Shown: one piece after another, positions 31,927 to 43,385 of the stretch
Layout: each line of letters begins with the position of its first letter
Numbering within the stretch: position 1 is the stretch's first letter
Source of the DNA: Neospora caninum Liverpool
Taxonomy: Eukaryota; Apicomplexa; Conoidasida; Eucoccidiorida; Sarcocystidae
Length of the DNA: 64,000 nt
Assembly (NCBI RefSeq): GCF_000208865.1
Contig: NC_018395.1
Span: 1,209,920-1,273,919, forward strand
Direction of reading: 5' to 3'
Notes under the pieces: model-generated
What the model was told of the DNA's origin: nothing
The model's database searches: none
The model's input: the letters and a program-made list of their open reading frames with translations, nothing else
Program-made: the position numbers and the translations under genes

Positions 31927-34910
31927 CTTCGAAAAATGCGAGAGCACGAAATGAAGTCGAGACAAAAGGGGGAGAGGGTTAGCGACAGAACTACGCAATC
32001 GGCCCAGAAGGGGAGGGGAATCCGGGTGAAGCGAGGCGGTAGCACGACGAAATGGTGGGCCAAGGAGGGGGGAGAAGAGACGGAGGCGAAGAGAGACTCA
32101 CAGAGAGGAGAGATGGAATCGGAGCACTGAAGCGACGAGAGAAGAAGAGAGGGAAGAAGCGCAGGGAGACGGGGGTTCCTTCTCGTGTGGAGGGAGAGAG
32201 ACATGCACTGAGAGGAGTTGAAAGGAAGAACAGAAGTCAGAAGCGCGAAGAAAGAAACGCGAGTTTTAGGAGATATTCTTCTGGATCGCGTGCCGTCTGC
32301 TTCCTTCTCACTCTCTCTGCGTCGGCCTGGAAAACAGCAGAGAGGGAGAGGCACAGCTCAGACACCGGTCTCGAGATTCCCGAGTTCTTGTTCTGTGGGT
32401 CCGTCTCTCCGTTCTCGTCTGTTTCATCAGAAGCAGCGGTCGAAATGCGATCTCAGCGTCGAGAAGTAACGGAAGGCACGGAGCGAAGAACGCGCAGAAG
32501 ATGCATGCAACGAAGAATACAGAGGGATCGAGGAGCGAGAAGACGGAGACCGCGAGAAGACTCGGGAAACGGCGTAGAACGAGACAGAAGATGGCGACGG
32601 AACAGACAGGGTCGAAGAGGGAGAAAACACGAGGCAAGGCAGAGAAGGACGAGAAAGACAGAAACAAAGCAGGCGCACAGTGGAACGACCGCGCTTGGAA
32701 TGGCGACAATGGAAAGGCGGGGAGCGGGAAAACCCGCGAGGGCATCCCTTCCTTGAGAAGAAAAAGAGGAAACCGAAAGAGGAGACAGCAAGAGGAGACA
32801 AAGGAAAGGAGCGGAATCAGATGAGAAGACGCAGCAGAGAACTCGCAACGCCGAGTCACCCGAAGCCGCCTTCGAGTGTCGGCGAAGCGCACGAAGAAAC
32901 GGCCAGGAAGACCGGGTTTCTCGAGACGAAATCGGTGTTTTGCCTCTGGGGGAACACAAAAGGGGCGGGCGAAGCGTTTTGAAAGCGAATGTGTGTCGAA
33001 GCGCGCGAGAAGCGCCGAGCGCTTCTGTCCCGGGACGAAGAGAAGACGGCCTTGAAGTTAGGAGACAGCCGAGAGGGAACGGAGACGTTTTCGCACAGCC
33101 GACGCGGCCTTCGCTGTGGCCTTAATAGACACCAAGGGAAGAAACAAGACACTTTCCACACTTCCTCGCCGTTGCCGGTATTTTCGTGATAGCCAGCTAC
33201 GCATGTGTACGCGTTTACACGCGGCGAATCGGCTCGCCGCTCTATCCAAGCAGGCGTTGATGTCCCCGCGTGAGTCCTGTCCTCGACCACGCCAAACGCC
33301 GTAAACCGTGGAGAGATTTCCACTCTTAAATCGGGAGAAGGGAGGCTCGTCCCCGGTTGCTGGCACGAAAAGGAGCGAGTGAATAGAGTCTTTGCTGGGC
33401 AACAGGCCGGGCAAGTCGCCGAATTTTCTGAGACGGCCGACGACACGAGTGCGACTGCTGGAATCCCCGCGTCCTCTCGCGAGGTTTGTTGCAACGTTCC
33501 TTTTCGCCGATCGAGACGATGGAACCGGATTCACCGAGCGAGACGGCGCCAAAACAGCTTTTGAGAGTCACTCAGGAAAACGCGGCCAAAGCGTCGCGCG
33601 GGACCGACTGTGTCAGAGGGACGAGGCGTCGGCTTATACACGAAGCTATCAGCTGGGAAAAGGAGAGGGCGCGAGAGCCACGTCCCGAGCCCGGGCTTTG
33701 CCTTCTTCGGCGAGCCTCTCGGTTCGGCCCTCCACGCGTCACAATCGAGCGTTTTTCGTAGGGTCCGACGACGGTTCTTCCAGCTCAAAGCTGAACGTTG
33801 CCTGCTTTGCTTCTCTCATCATCATCATTTCTCGTCCACCGTTTCCGCATCGAAACCGCCGGAGTTTCCGTCCAGTTTCCGCTCGCTCCCTGCTGTGCGT
33901 TCCTCCCGCCGCCGCGCCGTTGCGCCCGCGGTGTTGGCCACCTGTACATACACCTGATCCGCAAAGACCGCGCCGCGAGGGAACACGAGGAGAAAAGCAA
34001 GGATATGCAGTTTTAACGCGGCGGAGACGCCGCGAATCGCCGCCTCGACTCCCGAAAGCGAGCCTCCCTCTCTGGTCTCTGCGCACGTTTTGAAGACACG
34101 ACGCAGCGCCGTTGGAACGACCTCGTCCGCGTGACTCGTCTGTCCGTTCGCGTTTTCCTCGGGAAAGACCAGGTCGAAAAGTTTTTCGCACCTTCCCCGC
34201 TCGTCTGTCCGTCCGCGTTTTCCTCGGGAAAGGCCAGGTCGAAAAGTTTTTCGCACCTTCCCCGGTCTTTGGTGGGGCTCTTTTGAGGAAGGGGAAGGCG
34301 AAAAGACAAGCTTGTGCGAGCCAGAAGGGGCGAGGCGACGAGCGGGCCAAGCCGAGAGAATGTGCGAAGACAGCTGCGACTTCCGCGTTTGTGTGCGACG
34401 CGTCGTTCTTTCTTCCGCCCTGGAGAGAGAAGAGAGGACGAGGTCTTTCTCCTCGCGCTGTCCCGCGTTTTCGCAGGAGACACGACCTCTCAGTCGGACT
34501 ACCCTTCGTGGCAAACGCGGTCGCGCAGAAGCTCGCGGTGTCTCTGGACGATTCCGCTGAGAGAGAGTCCCCGCTCGCGAAAAGCGTGTCCTGTCATCGT
34601 CCCTTGCCTGTTCTCTGCCTCTTTCTCTCTTCCTCGTCTCCCGACGCTCTTCTCTCTGCCGCCTCCAGGCCGCCCTTCTCGCGGCTTCTCCCTGGCGGGG
34701 AGTGCCCGTGAGGCGTGCGGCGTGTCTGGCGCCTCGTCTCGCCGTTTCTGCTCGTTTTTTGCGGTCGAGCGGTGGATTCTCTCAACACGCTCGCCTTCCC
34801 CTCAGTATCTCGGCAGCATCGCCTCTCCCTCTCGCCTTGTACGACTCAACCCCCCCCCCCCCCCGCCCCTCTGCGGAGTTTCTCTTTTCTTTTCACACAC
34901 TCCGCACAAG
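31927..34910. promoter_or_regulatory. Head-to-head spacer, EHD / five-span membrane protein
   Basis: About 3 kb between divergent start codons, holding both promoters and 5' untranslated regions. An AGAGACG heptamer at 32076-32082, about 150 bases upstream of the EHD start, matches the WGAGACG element known from Toxoplasma promoters. Such a short match is weak evidence. A 65-bp tandem duplication lies at 34137-34266 and a poly-C run at about 34851-34864, 47 bases before the next start codon. No conserved coding frame was recognised. Confidence 0.5.
34137..34266. repeat. 65-bp tandem duplication
   Basis: Two adjacent near-identical copies begin CGTCTGTCCG(T/C)(T/C)CGCG and end CGCACCTTCCCC, with the second starting near 34202. 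It lies about 650 bases upstream of the start codon of the membrane protein gene and may fall in its promoter or 5' leader. Confidence 0.85.
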
Positions 34911-37102
34911 ATGGCGTCTTTGAAGGAAGCAGTTGCCGAGATGCTGACGCAGCCGCTGGACTGGCCGTACCAGGTGTACAACTGCTTCACACTGGTCCTG
35001 AGCTGTGCCGTCCTGATGTTTGTCTTGGTGATTCACGAGATGTCGATGTCCGCATCGATCTTGCCGCATGCGTTTCAAATGGTCACGCTGCGAAAGCGCC
35101 GCATGTACTGCTTCGAAGTCGACATCAGCTCGGGGCCCGCGGCGCGGAAGGTTCGCATGCAGTACGTTTGGCTGCTGCGCACGGCAGTGCTTGTCGTCGG
35201 CTGTTACCTGTGGCAAACCTGCGTGTTGTCTTACTGGGCATTCGACTTTCGCGACGCATCGGGGAAACAGAACTTGGTCTCTGCATGCCAGAACGATGGC
35301 GCCGACTGCTTCGGGACGAAGCACAACTTCGACTTCTTCTCCGTGAACGCGAGTCCGACAAATCTGTGCGTCAAGTACGACTTGGCAGCAACGCTGCGCA
35401 CCGAGGTCCAGGAGGAAATCAGCTCCCAGTACCGATACGTCACGTGCATCAACTTTGTAAAACCCAATACGCTGACTTACACGCAACACCTGGCGATCGC
35501 GTACGCCCTCGCCAAGATGATCATCACCCTCTTCGAGGTCCTCGTGTGGCTCCTCTACCGGAGCAGATCGAGCCTCCTCCCCACCGTCGTCCTCGCCGTC
35601 GGAATCGTCTTCCTCGCCGTCTGGGTGGGTAGCATCTTCATCCCGCGCCTCCTCTCCTTCTTCAGCTCGTGGATCGGCTACGTCATGCTCCTCTCCGTCC
35701 CCATCGTGCTGTGGACTGCGCTCCTCGCCGCACACTTTCTACGGAAAATCCAACACCAAAAATGGACTCTGTGGCAAATCCAAGCAAACCGGTACGCGCG
35801 CCGAAACACGCGAAAACCCCTCCGGTCTCTCGCCAACGGTGCTCTCCCGACCTGTCTCCACGGATACTTGCGGCATATATCTTCCCCACCATGTCTATAT
35901 ATATAGATATATGTATGTAGCTATGTCGATGTAGATATATATATATATATATATATATATGTGTAGATATAGATTTTGTATCATGGCAAACATATGCTTG
36001 TGGAGACACACGCGCGTCTCTAGGGATGAAAGGATATACGTTGCGGTGTCTTCAGGCTGTGACCTAGATATGGGGATCCGTATGCATCCGCCGGTGTACG
36101 TCCAGCGCGTTGTAGTCGCTGTTTCTGACGTACACTTGTTTTGGAGAAAACACCCGTTTGTGCAGAGAGTGTTCTTTTTGCGCTTTGCTGGCGCAGGCCC
36201 ATGGCGAGAGCGGAGGATCCCGACAACGACTTTCGGCACCCGCGGTCGAACTCGCTTCTCAACGACACAGACTATCGCGTGAGAAAGAGGAGCGCGCGTT
36301 CGAGTCTCTGCAGAAAGCGGCGTTGTGTCAGCAGAACGCACAGAGAGTCGTGTGCACGAGCTTCGATTTAGAGTTGCAGTCGATACACCTCTTCCCGTGT
36401 CCACAGCGTGTGGAATCGCCTCTTCAAAAATCTAGCGTCGATGCACTTACGCAGTCGCGTGCCCAAACACGCATCCAAATGCATGCAGCGCTCCATCTAC
36501 ACATACACTCACAAATGCACTCATATGAATTCATATATATATATATATATACATATATATATGTGTATGCTGTTGTTGGAAGTGTATGGGGGGGCGTTTT
36601 GTTTTGCACGGGTCTCGCGTTTTTGTCTGTTTTGGTCGAGCAGGACGATGGCGCTGCGCCGCCTTCCCCTGGAGAGCAGTCGAGGCGGAGTGTGTTCTCG
36701 CCGCGGCAGAGTTGCGCGTCGCCTGTCACGCTTCACACCTCCTCGGACAATCTCCCGAGTCAGGCGACTGCGTTGGAGAAGCGGACAACGAGTTCTGTGG
36801 ACTTCCGACCCTTCTCCGGGTCGCGTTTTTCCATGCCGACTCGGTATCAGCTGGCGAAGGGGGCCGACGCCCAGAAGAGTGGAAAGCGCGGCGAGAAGCG
36901 AGAGCGCGTGTTCAAGACTGCGTCTGCGATGCTGCGCAAAGAAACCAGCGAGAGGAGCGAAGGTTCTAAGAATGCAGAGACGACGGGGCTCCTCAGCGAC
37001 GCTGACGCGCACGCGAGGCAGGAGACACAGGGCGAAGGCGCAGGAGGAAGCAAAAGGGAGGACTCGAAAGGCGAAGTGGAAGTGACAAAGGCGCAGAACT
37101 AG
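34911..37102 (+). CDS. Five-span membrane protein of unknown function
   Basis: Three exons with matching phase (34911-35791, 36197-36278, 36644-37102) give 473 residues. The ATG at 34911 has a strong context (CACAAGATGG). Hydrophobic segments lie near residues 22-42, 86-108, 194-216, 222-243 and 252-276. Between the second and third is a loop of about 85 residues with four cysteines (126, 133, 153, 179) and one N-glycosylation sequon (NAS, 146), suggesting a disulfide-bonded lumenal or extracellular domain. The last 190 residues are hydrophilic, Ser/Lys/Glu-rich and probably cytosolic. Exon 1 has strongly GC-ending codons and no stops over 293 codons, unlike the flanking DNA, so I am sure it is a gene. 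I do not recognise the family. An odd number of spans would put the two ends on opposite sides of the membrane. Confidence 0.85.
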
Positions 37103-37700
37103 AAGCGCGCTTGCGCTCGGTGCATATATTCGGTGGCGAAGATTCGGTGTCGCGACAGCCGAGGCAGCGCACCCGAGAAGGAGGCGAGATGAGCTCGCGT
37201 GAGTAAAAAGGATTCAGAGTAGCGGGCGAGAACGGAGGATTTCGTGGCGCGCCGGGGTTGGGGGGGGGGGGAGCACGAAGGGAGGCAGTGAGAAGAGTGA
37301 AGGCGGGAAGGCCCGACTTGCGGGGGAAGAAGGGACACAGCGTGGAGGCGAAGAGAGACGAACACTAGGAACGCGAGAGGGAGCAAGGTGAAAGGGAAAG
37401 AATTCCAGGCGGAAGAACCTCGCACCTGCCAAACGTTTGCCAGCGTTCCTACGAGACGCAGGCGTCTTCACGCTCGCAAGGCAGTGTCGGTGCACAGTGC
37501 ACCTCGTGCATGCATCGAGTCGGCATGCGTGTGTTTTTTGCCGCTGTACCTCGGCGGACTTTGGTTCACGTGGGATCGCGGCGGCGACGGCCGTCGGGTC
37601 TTTTCGGAAGAGCAGGGAAAGGCAGGTGGGGTTGTTTGGGGTTTCCGGAGAAGAAGATACGTCCGGCCCTCGCGCTCTTCTGAGAGGGTTTTCGGGAGGG

Positions 37701-37800
37701 AAACGGAACGCGAAGGCGGAGAAGAAGGTCGAGGAAACGGAACGCGAAGGCGGAGAAGAAGGTCGAGGAAACGGAACGCGAAGGCACTGCCTCAGCTTCT
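37701..37800. repeat. 34-bp tandem repeat, about 2.5 copies
   Basis: The unit AAACGGAACGCGAAGGCGGA plus 14 bases starts at 37701, 37735 and 37769; the last copy is partial. It lies in the spacer downstream of the membrane protein gene. Confidence 0.95.
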
Positions 37801-38253
37801 CGGTCGTGCGAGAAAGGGATAGCCTTTTCGGAGAAATCTTCCGCTAGACCCTTCATCACTTCTTGAGTATGCTTCTTTTGTGCGGATAAACTACAGGCGT
37901 CTTCACAGAGAAACGCACATCTGCCCTACGACTCTCTCAAATTCCCGTTTGCACAACTGCGTGCGTTTTCTTTCTCGACTGTATATGTAGAAGCGTGCAT
38001 TTGCGTCTAGATGCGGGCACGTGGATTTGGATATCGGGGTTTAGCGGCGCGACTGCCGTGGAGTCGGGGGGAGATGTTTCATCAAGGAGGGTCGCGCATG
38101 CCCCGCTCGGGAACCGGCGTCGTGTCGCGCTCGGTTGCTTTTCAAGTTTTCTGCATTTGCTCCGCAGGTGCAAGATTTCCAGAATTTTTCCGTGTCGGCT
38201 GTTTGTTGCTCTCCATCTTGGAGGCGTCTCGGCCGCAGTCTGCCTGGACTTCC

Positions 38254-38319
38254 GCATGCGGAGTTTTTGCATGCGTCGGCGCAGAAACGGGCTGCATGCG
38301 GCCGGGCAAAGTTGCATGC
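38254..38319. promoter_or_regulatory. Cluster of four GCATGC motifs
   Basis: GCATGC occurs at 38254, 38269, 38294 and 38314; the last three are the fuller TGCATGC. This palindrome is a known apicomplexan promoter motif bound by ApiAP2 factors. The nearest downstream gene on the plus strand is CAF-1 p60, 3.2 kb away, so the cluster may instead mark a promoter of an unrecognised transcript. The motif is also scattered elsewhere in the window, so density is the argument, not presence. Confidence 0.35.
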
Positions 38320-41300
38320 GCCAGCGGCGGGTGCGTTTGCGCGGGGCAGTGCCGCTCGAGGGCTCCGCGTGCGTCTGTTTGTGCCGAAAGCGTCTTTGCT
38401 TGTGGAAACGAGAAGAAATGCACAGGCTCAACAGGTTTCAACTTCCCTGCTCTCACGGGAGACTCGAACTGCCCGGCACAGAGATGGCTTTTCGACTGCG
38501 AACCCCACTTCTTCCCGCTGGAGACGCAGAGCAAGAAAGCGCAAACCAAGACAGAGACTGAAAAGAGAGGCAGAGCGAGTTGTCTTTTCTTCGAACGGCT
38601 GGGCCTTAAACTCGAAATCTGCGAGCCTAAAAGGTCCGAACACTCGCGGCACTCTGCTCTCTCAATCTTGTCGCATTTCGCACAGTGAGAGCTCCCTTTC
38701 GAAGTGGAGCGAGAAAACACTCGCGCGCGGCCTCGGTGGGCACGGCTGCGCGAAGACTGATCTTGGTGTTTTGATGCGCATCTTCTTTCACACGCAAACA
38801 CGAGGGGAAAGCCTCCCTCTCCACTGGAGTAGCCTGTACATACACCTGAGAGTCTGTTTTCTGAACGTTTTCCCATTTCTGCTGCGCGACGCAATCCCCG
38901 CTGTCCGCTGGAAGAAATGTGTCTTCCTGTTCGAATGAGGCCGAACACAAAATGCGTTCTCGCGTCGGGAGGCAGTGGCAACGACTGACTCCGCGATGAG
39001 GATCGTTCTGGTCTTTTCCAGAATCTCTACAGAAACGTTGCCTTCGTTCATTTCCGTTCTCCCGCCCGCGAGTAGCTGATCCGCGTTCCACTGTATTCTT
39101 TTTTCCCGGACACGACCTGGGGTTGTTGCTGTGCTTTTGCGTTTCAAAGGTAGATTCCTGATATTTCGAAGAAAAGACCGAAGCACACCCCTCTCCCGTC
39201 TCTTCTCCGTTCTTTTCTTGAGTGTGAACTCCGTCAAAACCCCCAGTTGCGCCCTCTCACTCAGACACCAGAAAGCATCTCTGTTCGCTTTGTCCTGTCG
39301 TGGTGAGAAAAAAAGGCCGGAATCGGCAACCTTTGGATCCAATATCCGAAGTTTCCCAAGGGGGGCTGGCTCGCCTCTCCGTGCAGCCTGTGCTGACGGG
39401 AGGCGTGTGGATTCTCCGTTCTCCACTTTGCCAGGGCGGATCTACAAAAAGAAGCGCCTGTGTGTGGTCGCTGAGAGTCCGCGGAAACGAACATCCTTCG
39501 GTAGGCGACAGCGGCTAATCCAAATGAGCAGTTTCGTGCAAACTACAGCACAGAGAGACAAACGGAGACCGCTGAAAATCGAACTGGACGTACACAGTGT
39601 CGTGTGGGCCTGTTACCACTGCTGGGATCGTGTACCCGCTCCCCTGGCAAAAAAACTGCTACCTTAGTTCTTCAACCGCAAAAACACGATAAAGGCGGCG
39701 CATCAGAACGGTCAGAGCGGAGGCGCACCTCTCTGGACAGAGACCGAGAGAGGTGCTCAAGACAGGCGCTGTCGCTACACTGGTGTTTCTCTGCATGAGC
39801 GAAAACGGAACTTTCTCGAGAGCTTTGCATGAACGCAGAGCACCGCTATCATCTGGTTTGTCGTGACGCGTTTCCTTCGATTGTGTTCGCCCTCTCTCCA
39901 GTGCAAGACAACTGTGAGACTCTGAGGGCGAAAGCAGCGAGTTACGATGGAGAAAAAAAGGTGAGGGAGTGCTACAAGTGCTCTGAGTTTGGCGCTGCAA
40001 GCTTGGGGTTGTCACGGGCGCGTATAGAACTCGTCTTTGCGGCTCTTTCTGCGGGTGGTGTCGCTGGAGAGACATTCTCTCTGTGTTCTTCCAGTCGCGC
40101 TCGCTTCCTGCTCCTCCCAGAGCCTCTTGCGGAGCGTCGCTGTGGTTTTTTTTCGCACTCGCTCCACTTCTTCGCCACCGACAGGGAGAACAAGAAACAT
40201 GGAGAAAGAAAGGAAGGAAAGAAAGTTCGAGAGAGAAGGAACACGGAGAGAGGGAACAAGAGAGCGACCGAGCGACAGGAGAAAGAAAGCAGCGAACAGT
40301 GGAGAGGGAGAGACATAGACAGCGGGAGAGACAGAGACACAGAGAAATAGGGAAGAAGTGGACGAGAGAGAGAGTGAAAAGTTGGAAGAAGAGAAGCTCG
40401 CTGTGTTGAGTGATTTCTCCCGCCGTGGTTGCCCTGTCTCTGTGTCAAGAGGAGGCAAGACAACTGGCCCTTTTCTGTTTTGCATGCACACCCCCCTGCG
40501 CGTTTTCTACGCTTTCCCACTTTTCTTCTCGCCTGCACACTTTTACAGCTGCACTTGGGTTTTCCCCCTCTCTGTCCATCTCCCTCTCTCTTCTTTTCTT
40601 TCGTCTTTGCCGCGGTCTTTTCTTCGTCTCTCCGGCGTCCGTCGCCGCCGCCTCACGCCCTCTCACCACCCCCCTTTCGGGAGGAATGGCGAGACACGCT
40701 GCACACGCCCGAGATCCGTCCTTGATGCGACTCCTCTAACCCGGGTGTTTCCTTTCTTTTTCCTCTCGAGGACGCCTAGACGGTCACTCTCCTGGCGTCT
40801 CGGTTTCTTGACTGCATGTGTTTCTTTCTTCGTCTCTCTCCGCGTGCGTCTTCTTCGAGGCAAACCAGTCCCCAGCAAGTTTCGCCCCTGCCAAGTCGCT
40901 GTCTTCTCTCCGTCTCTCCTCGAGCGTTTCTCCTCTTTCCGTCATCCCCCTCGGCTCTTTTTTTCTTCGGGGAAAGCCGGACCTCTCTTCCCTCTGCCGC
41001 CCCTATACTCTTGGCTCTCTTGTATTAGCCGCGCAGTTTGTACTGGTATCGCCTTCTCGCCTTCCGTTCCGTCTTGCGCATCGGTTTTCCCGTCTCCACC
41101 CATGGGCCTCTCTTTCGGTCCTGATCCACCTCGGAATTGCCGACCAGAAACCGCCTTGCCTCTGCGGGTTCCTTTCCTGTCTGACCGGTCTTCTCTCGTT
41201 TCCAACTGCCACACTCACACGGCCTTTTTCGTCTTGTTCATCTGCTTTCTTCTAGTGGACTGACTTCCCCCTTTCACCTCTCCCTTCCTTCCCTCTCGAC

Positions 41301-41548
41301 CGCGCCCCTGCCTTCGCTCTTCTCGCTATCTTTCTTTCTCGGCTCCTCCTTTCTCGCGTCTTTCTTCCTCGCTTCTTTCTTTCTCGCCTCTTTTGTCCTC
41401 CCTCTCTTTCTTTCTCGCCTCTTTCGTCCTCCCTCTCTTTCTTTCTCGTCTCTTTCCCCTCCTTCCGACCTCTGTTGTGGTCCATTATCTGCGTTCCTCC
41501 GGCTGCCGCTCTCTTTGCTTCTCTCGTTGTTTCTGTCTCTCTGCCAAA

Positions 41549-42875
41549 ATGCCGCGCGTCTCGCTGCCGCAGGTTATGTGGCACAGCAAGGACGACAAGC
41601 ATTCAGACCGCGTCTACTCCGTCGACTTGCAGCCTTTCCTCTCGCTTCAGGCTCTGTCCCGACATCCTTCCTTCCTCACGCGCGCCTCCTCCCTCGCTTC
41701 GCCCGCAGGCGAGGAGCCTGCTGGGAAACCCAGTGCTGTCTCCGCGTCTCCACAGGTTACCTGTCCCGCGCCTGTCTCCCCCGAGAAAGAGAGGGCGCCC
41801 GATCGCGAGAGAGACGAGAGAGAGCGAGGCATCGCCCAACGTTCGCGGCGAGAGGAACGCGCTCGTGAGAAACGCGCAGCGACGCTCGCAGCTTTCAGCC
41901 GCCTCGCAACTGCCGGAGCCGACGAATTCGTTCATGTAAGCCGAAACCGAAGCGGCGATCGCGTCAGCTTCTTTGCAGGGGAGGCGACGCGCAGAAAAAC
42001 TTAAAGAGGCGGAGAAGCTTGGGGAAGTCGAGAGGACACGCCTGCCTTGGATTCCCCCCGGCCACACCAGGCGCCGCCCTCCGGCTCCCCCCGTCCTTTC
42101 GTCTTCGCTGTCTCCCTCACGTCGATTCGTCTCCCTCTCTTTGTCTTTCTCTCCCATGCCTTCTCTCTTTCGACTCTCTTTCGCTTGTCCATCCCCGCGT
42201 CTCTTCTTTTTTCGTCGTGTGCTTGTGTGCCCACCTGTGCGCTCGCCTGTGCGCTCCGTTTCCGCATCTCGCGCGCGTGCGATGGATTCCGCGGCTTTTT
42301 GTTTCTTTGTGTTTCTCAGCTCTGGAAGTGGACATTCGACCAGGCGCCTTCGGCCCCGCAGCGGCGCGGCGTGCAGGTGACCTGCGTCGCCCGACTCCTC
42401 GGCCACGAGCGAGAAGTGAACTGCGTGCGCTGGTCTCCATGCGGCGTCTTCCTCGCTTCCGGTGGCTACGGTGAGCTTGCGAAACCCGGGGGGAGGGGGG
42501 GGGGACCGGGCAAACAGGCAGACTCGGAAAAGTGCATGTGCAAGAGGACACACTAGGATGCACTGATCGCAGGCAGCTCAAATCTCCCCGACGTTCACGT
42601 TCGACACCCGCGTGCAATCCCGTGATGGCAAACAGACATGGGTACACGTCCGCTGTGGTAAATGTGTATTTACTTTTCATTTGCTTAATTTGCTTAATAA
42701 AAGATTTTCACAGAATGGGATCGAGTGACGTATATATGCATCCATGGCTAGGTGGAGGAACAGATACAGAGGCAGGCGCGCATGTGCACATACAGCGGAA
42801 GAAAGAACTGTAGACAGCCATGTATCACCACGATAATGATAAACAAGTAGACTGCCACATATCTGTATACATATC

Positions 42876-42908
<33 letters not shown>

Positions 42909-43353
42909 TGATAGATAGAGACAGGCATGTCGATATGCACATATATTTAGATGTATCTCGGAGTTGCCGAGATTGTCGCCTGTAAGTCGATTGACGTCTC
43001 GGCGTTTGCCTGCGACTCCGTGCGTCTCTCACAGACCACGCCACATGCATTTGGGAGCTCGGGCAGAAGCCGGAGACAGTCCCTCTCGGCTACGACTCCT
43101 CCATGCTCGAGTACGACGAGTGGTGGAGCCGAGTCTCTCTCTACAGGTTAGTCGCTCTGCTGCATGCAGGAGTATCACCCGCCTTGCCTCGGCCGCCTGC
43201 GACCTCCCTGGACTCGCCCACGTGCCCATGTCTGTTCACACGTCCCCGAGGCCCATATGCACATGCAACTACATAGGTCTAGAAAAAAATTACAGAGAAG
43301 AAGAGACGTGCTCTTGATCCTGCACCTGCACACAGAAAGCCGTGCATATATAA

Positions 43354-43385
<32 letters not shown>

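Larger units (their letters stand above)
37103..41548. other. Spacer between membrane protein gene and CAF-1 p60 gene
   Basis: About 4.4 kb between two plus-strand genes, so it holds one 3' region and one promoter. It contains a 34-bp tandem repeat (37701-37800) and four GCATGC motifs in 66 bases (38254-38319). The segment 40560-41540 is highly pyrimidine-rich and leads into the CAF-1 p60 start. Several overlapping open frames at 38000-39100 exist on both strands; none shows a domain, and I do not call them. Confidence 0.5.

Noticed and set aside
34893..35735. 280-residue acidic minus-strand frame
   Set aside because: It is antisense to exon 1 of the membrane protein. Its acidity comes from reading Leu/Val codons backwards.
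38011..38981. Overlapping frames of 188-279 residues on both strands
   Set aside because: Three or more frames are open at once over a region of few stops, none has a domain, and the Cys-rich look of one is caused by GCATGC motifs.
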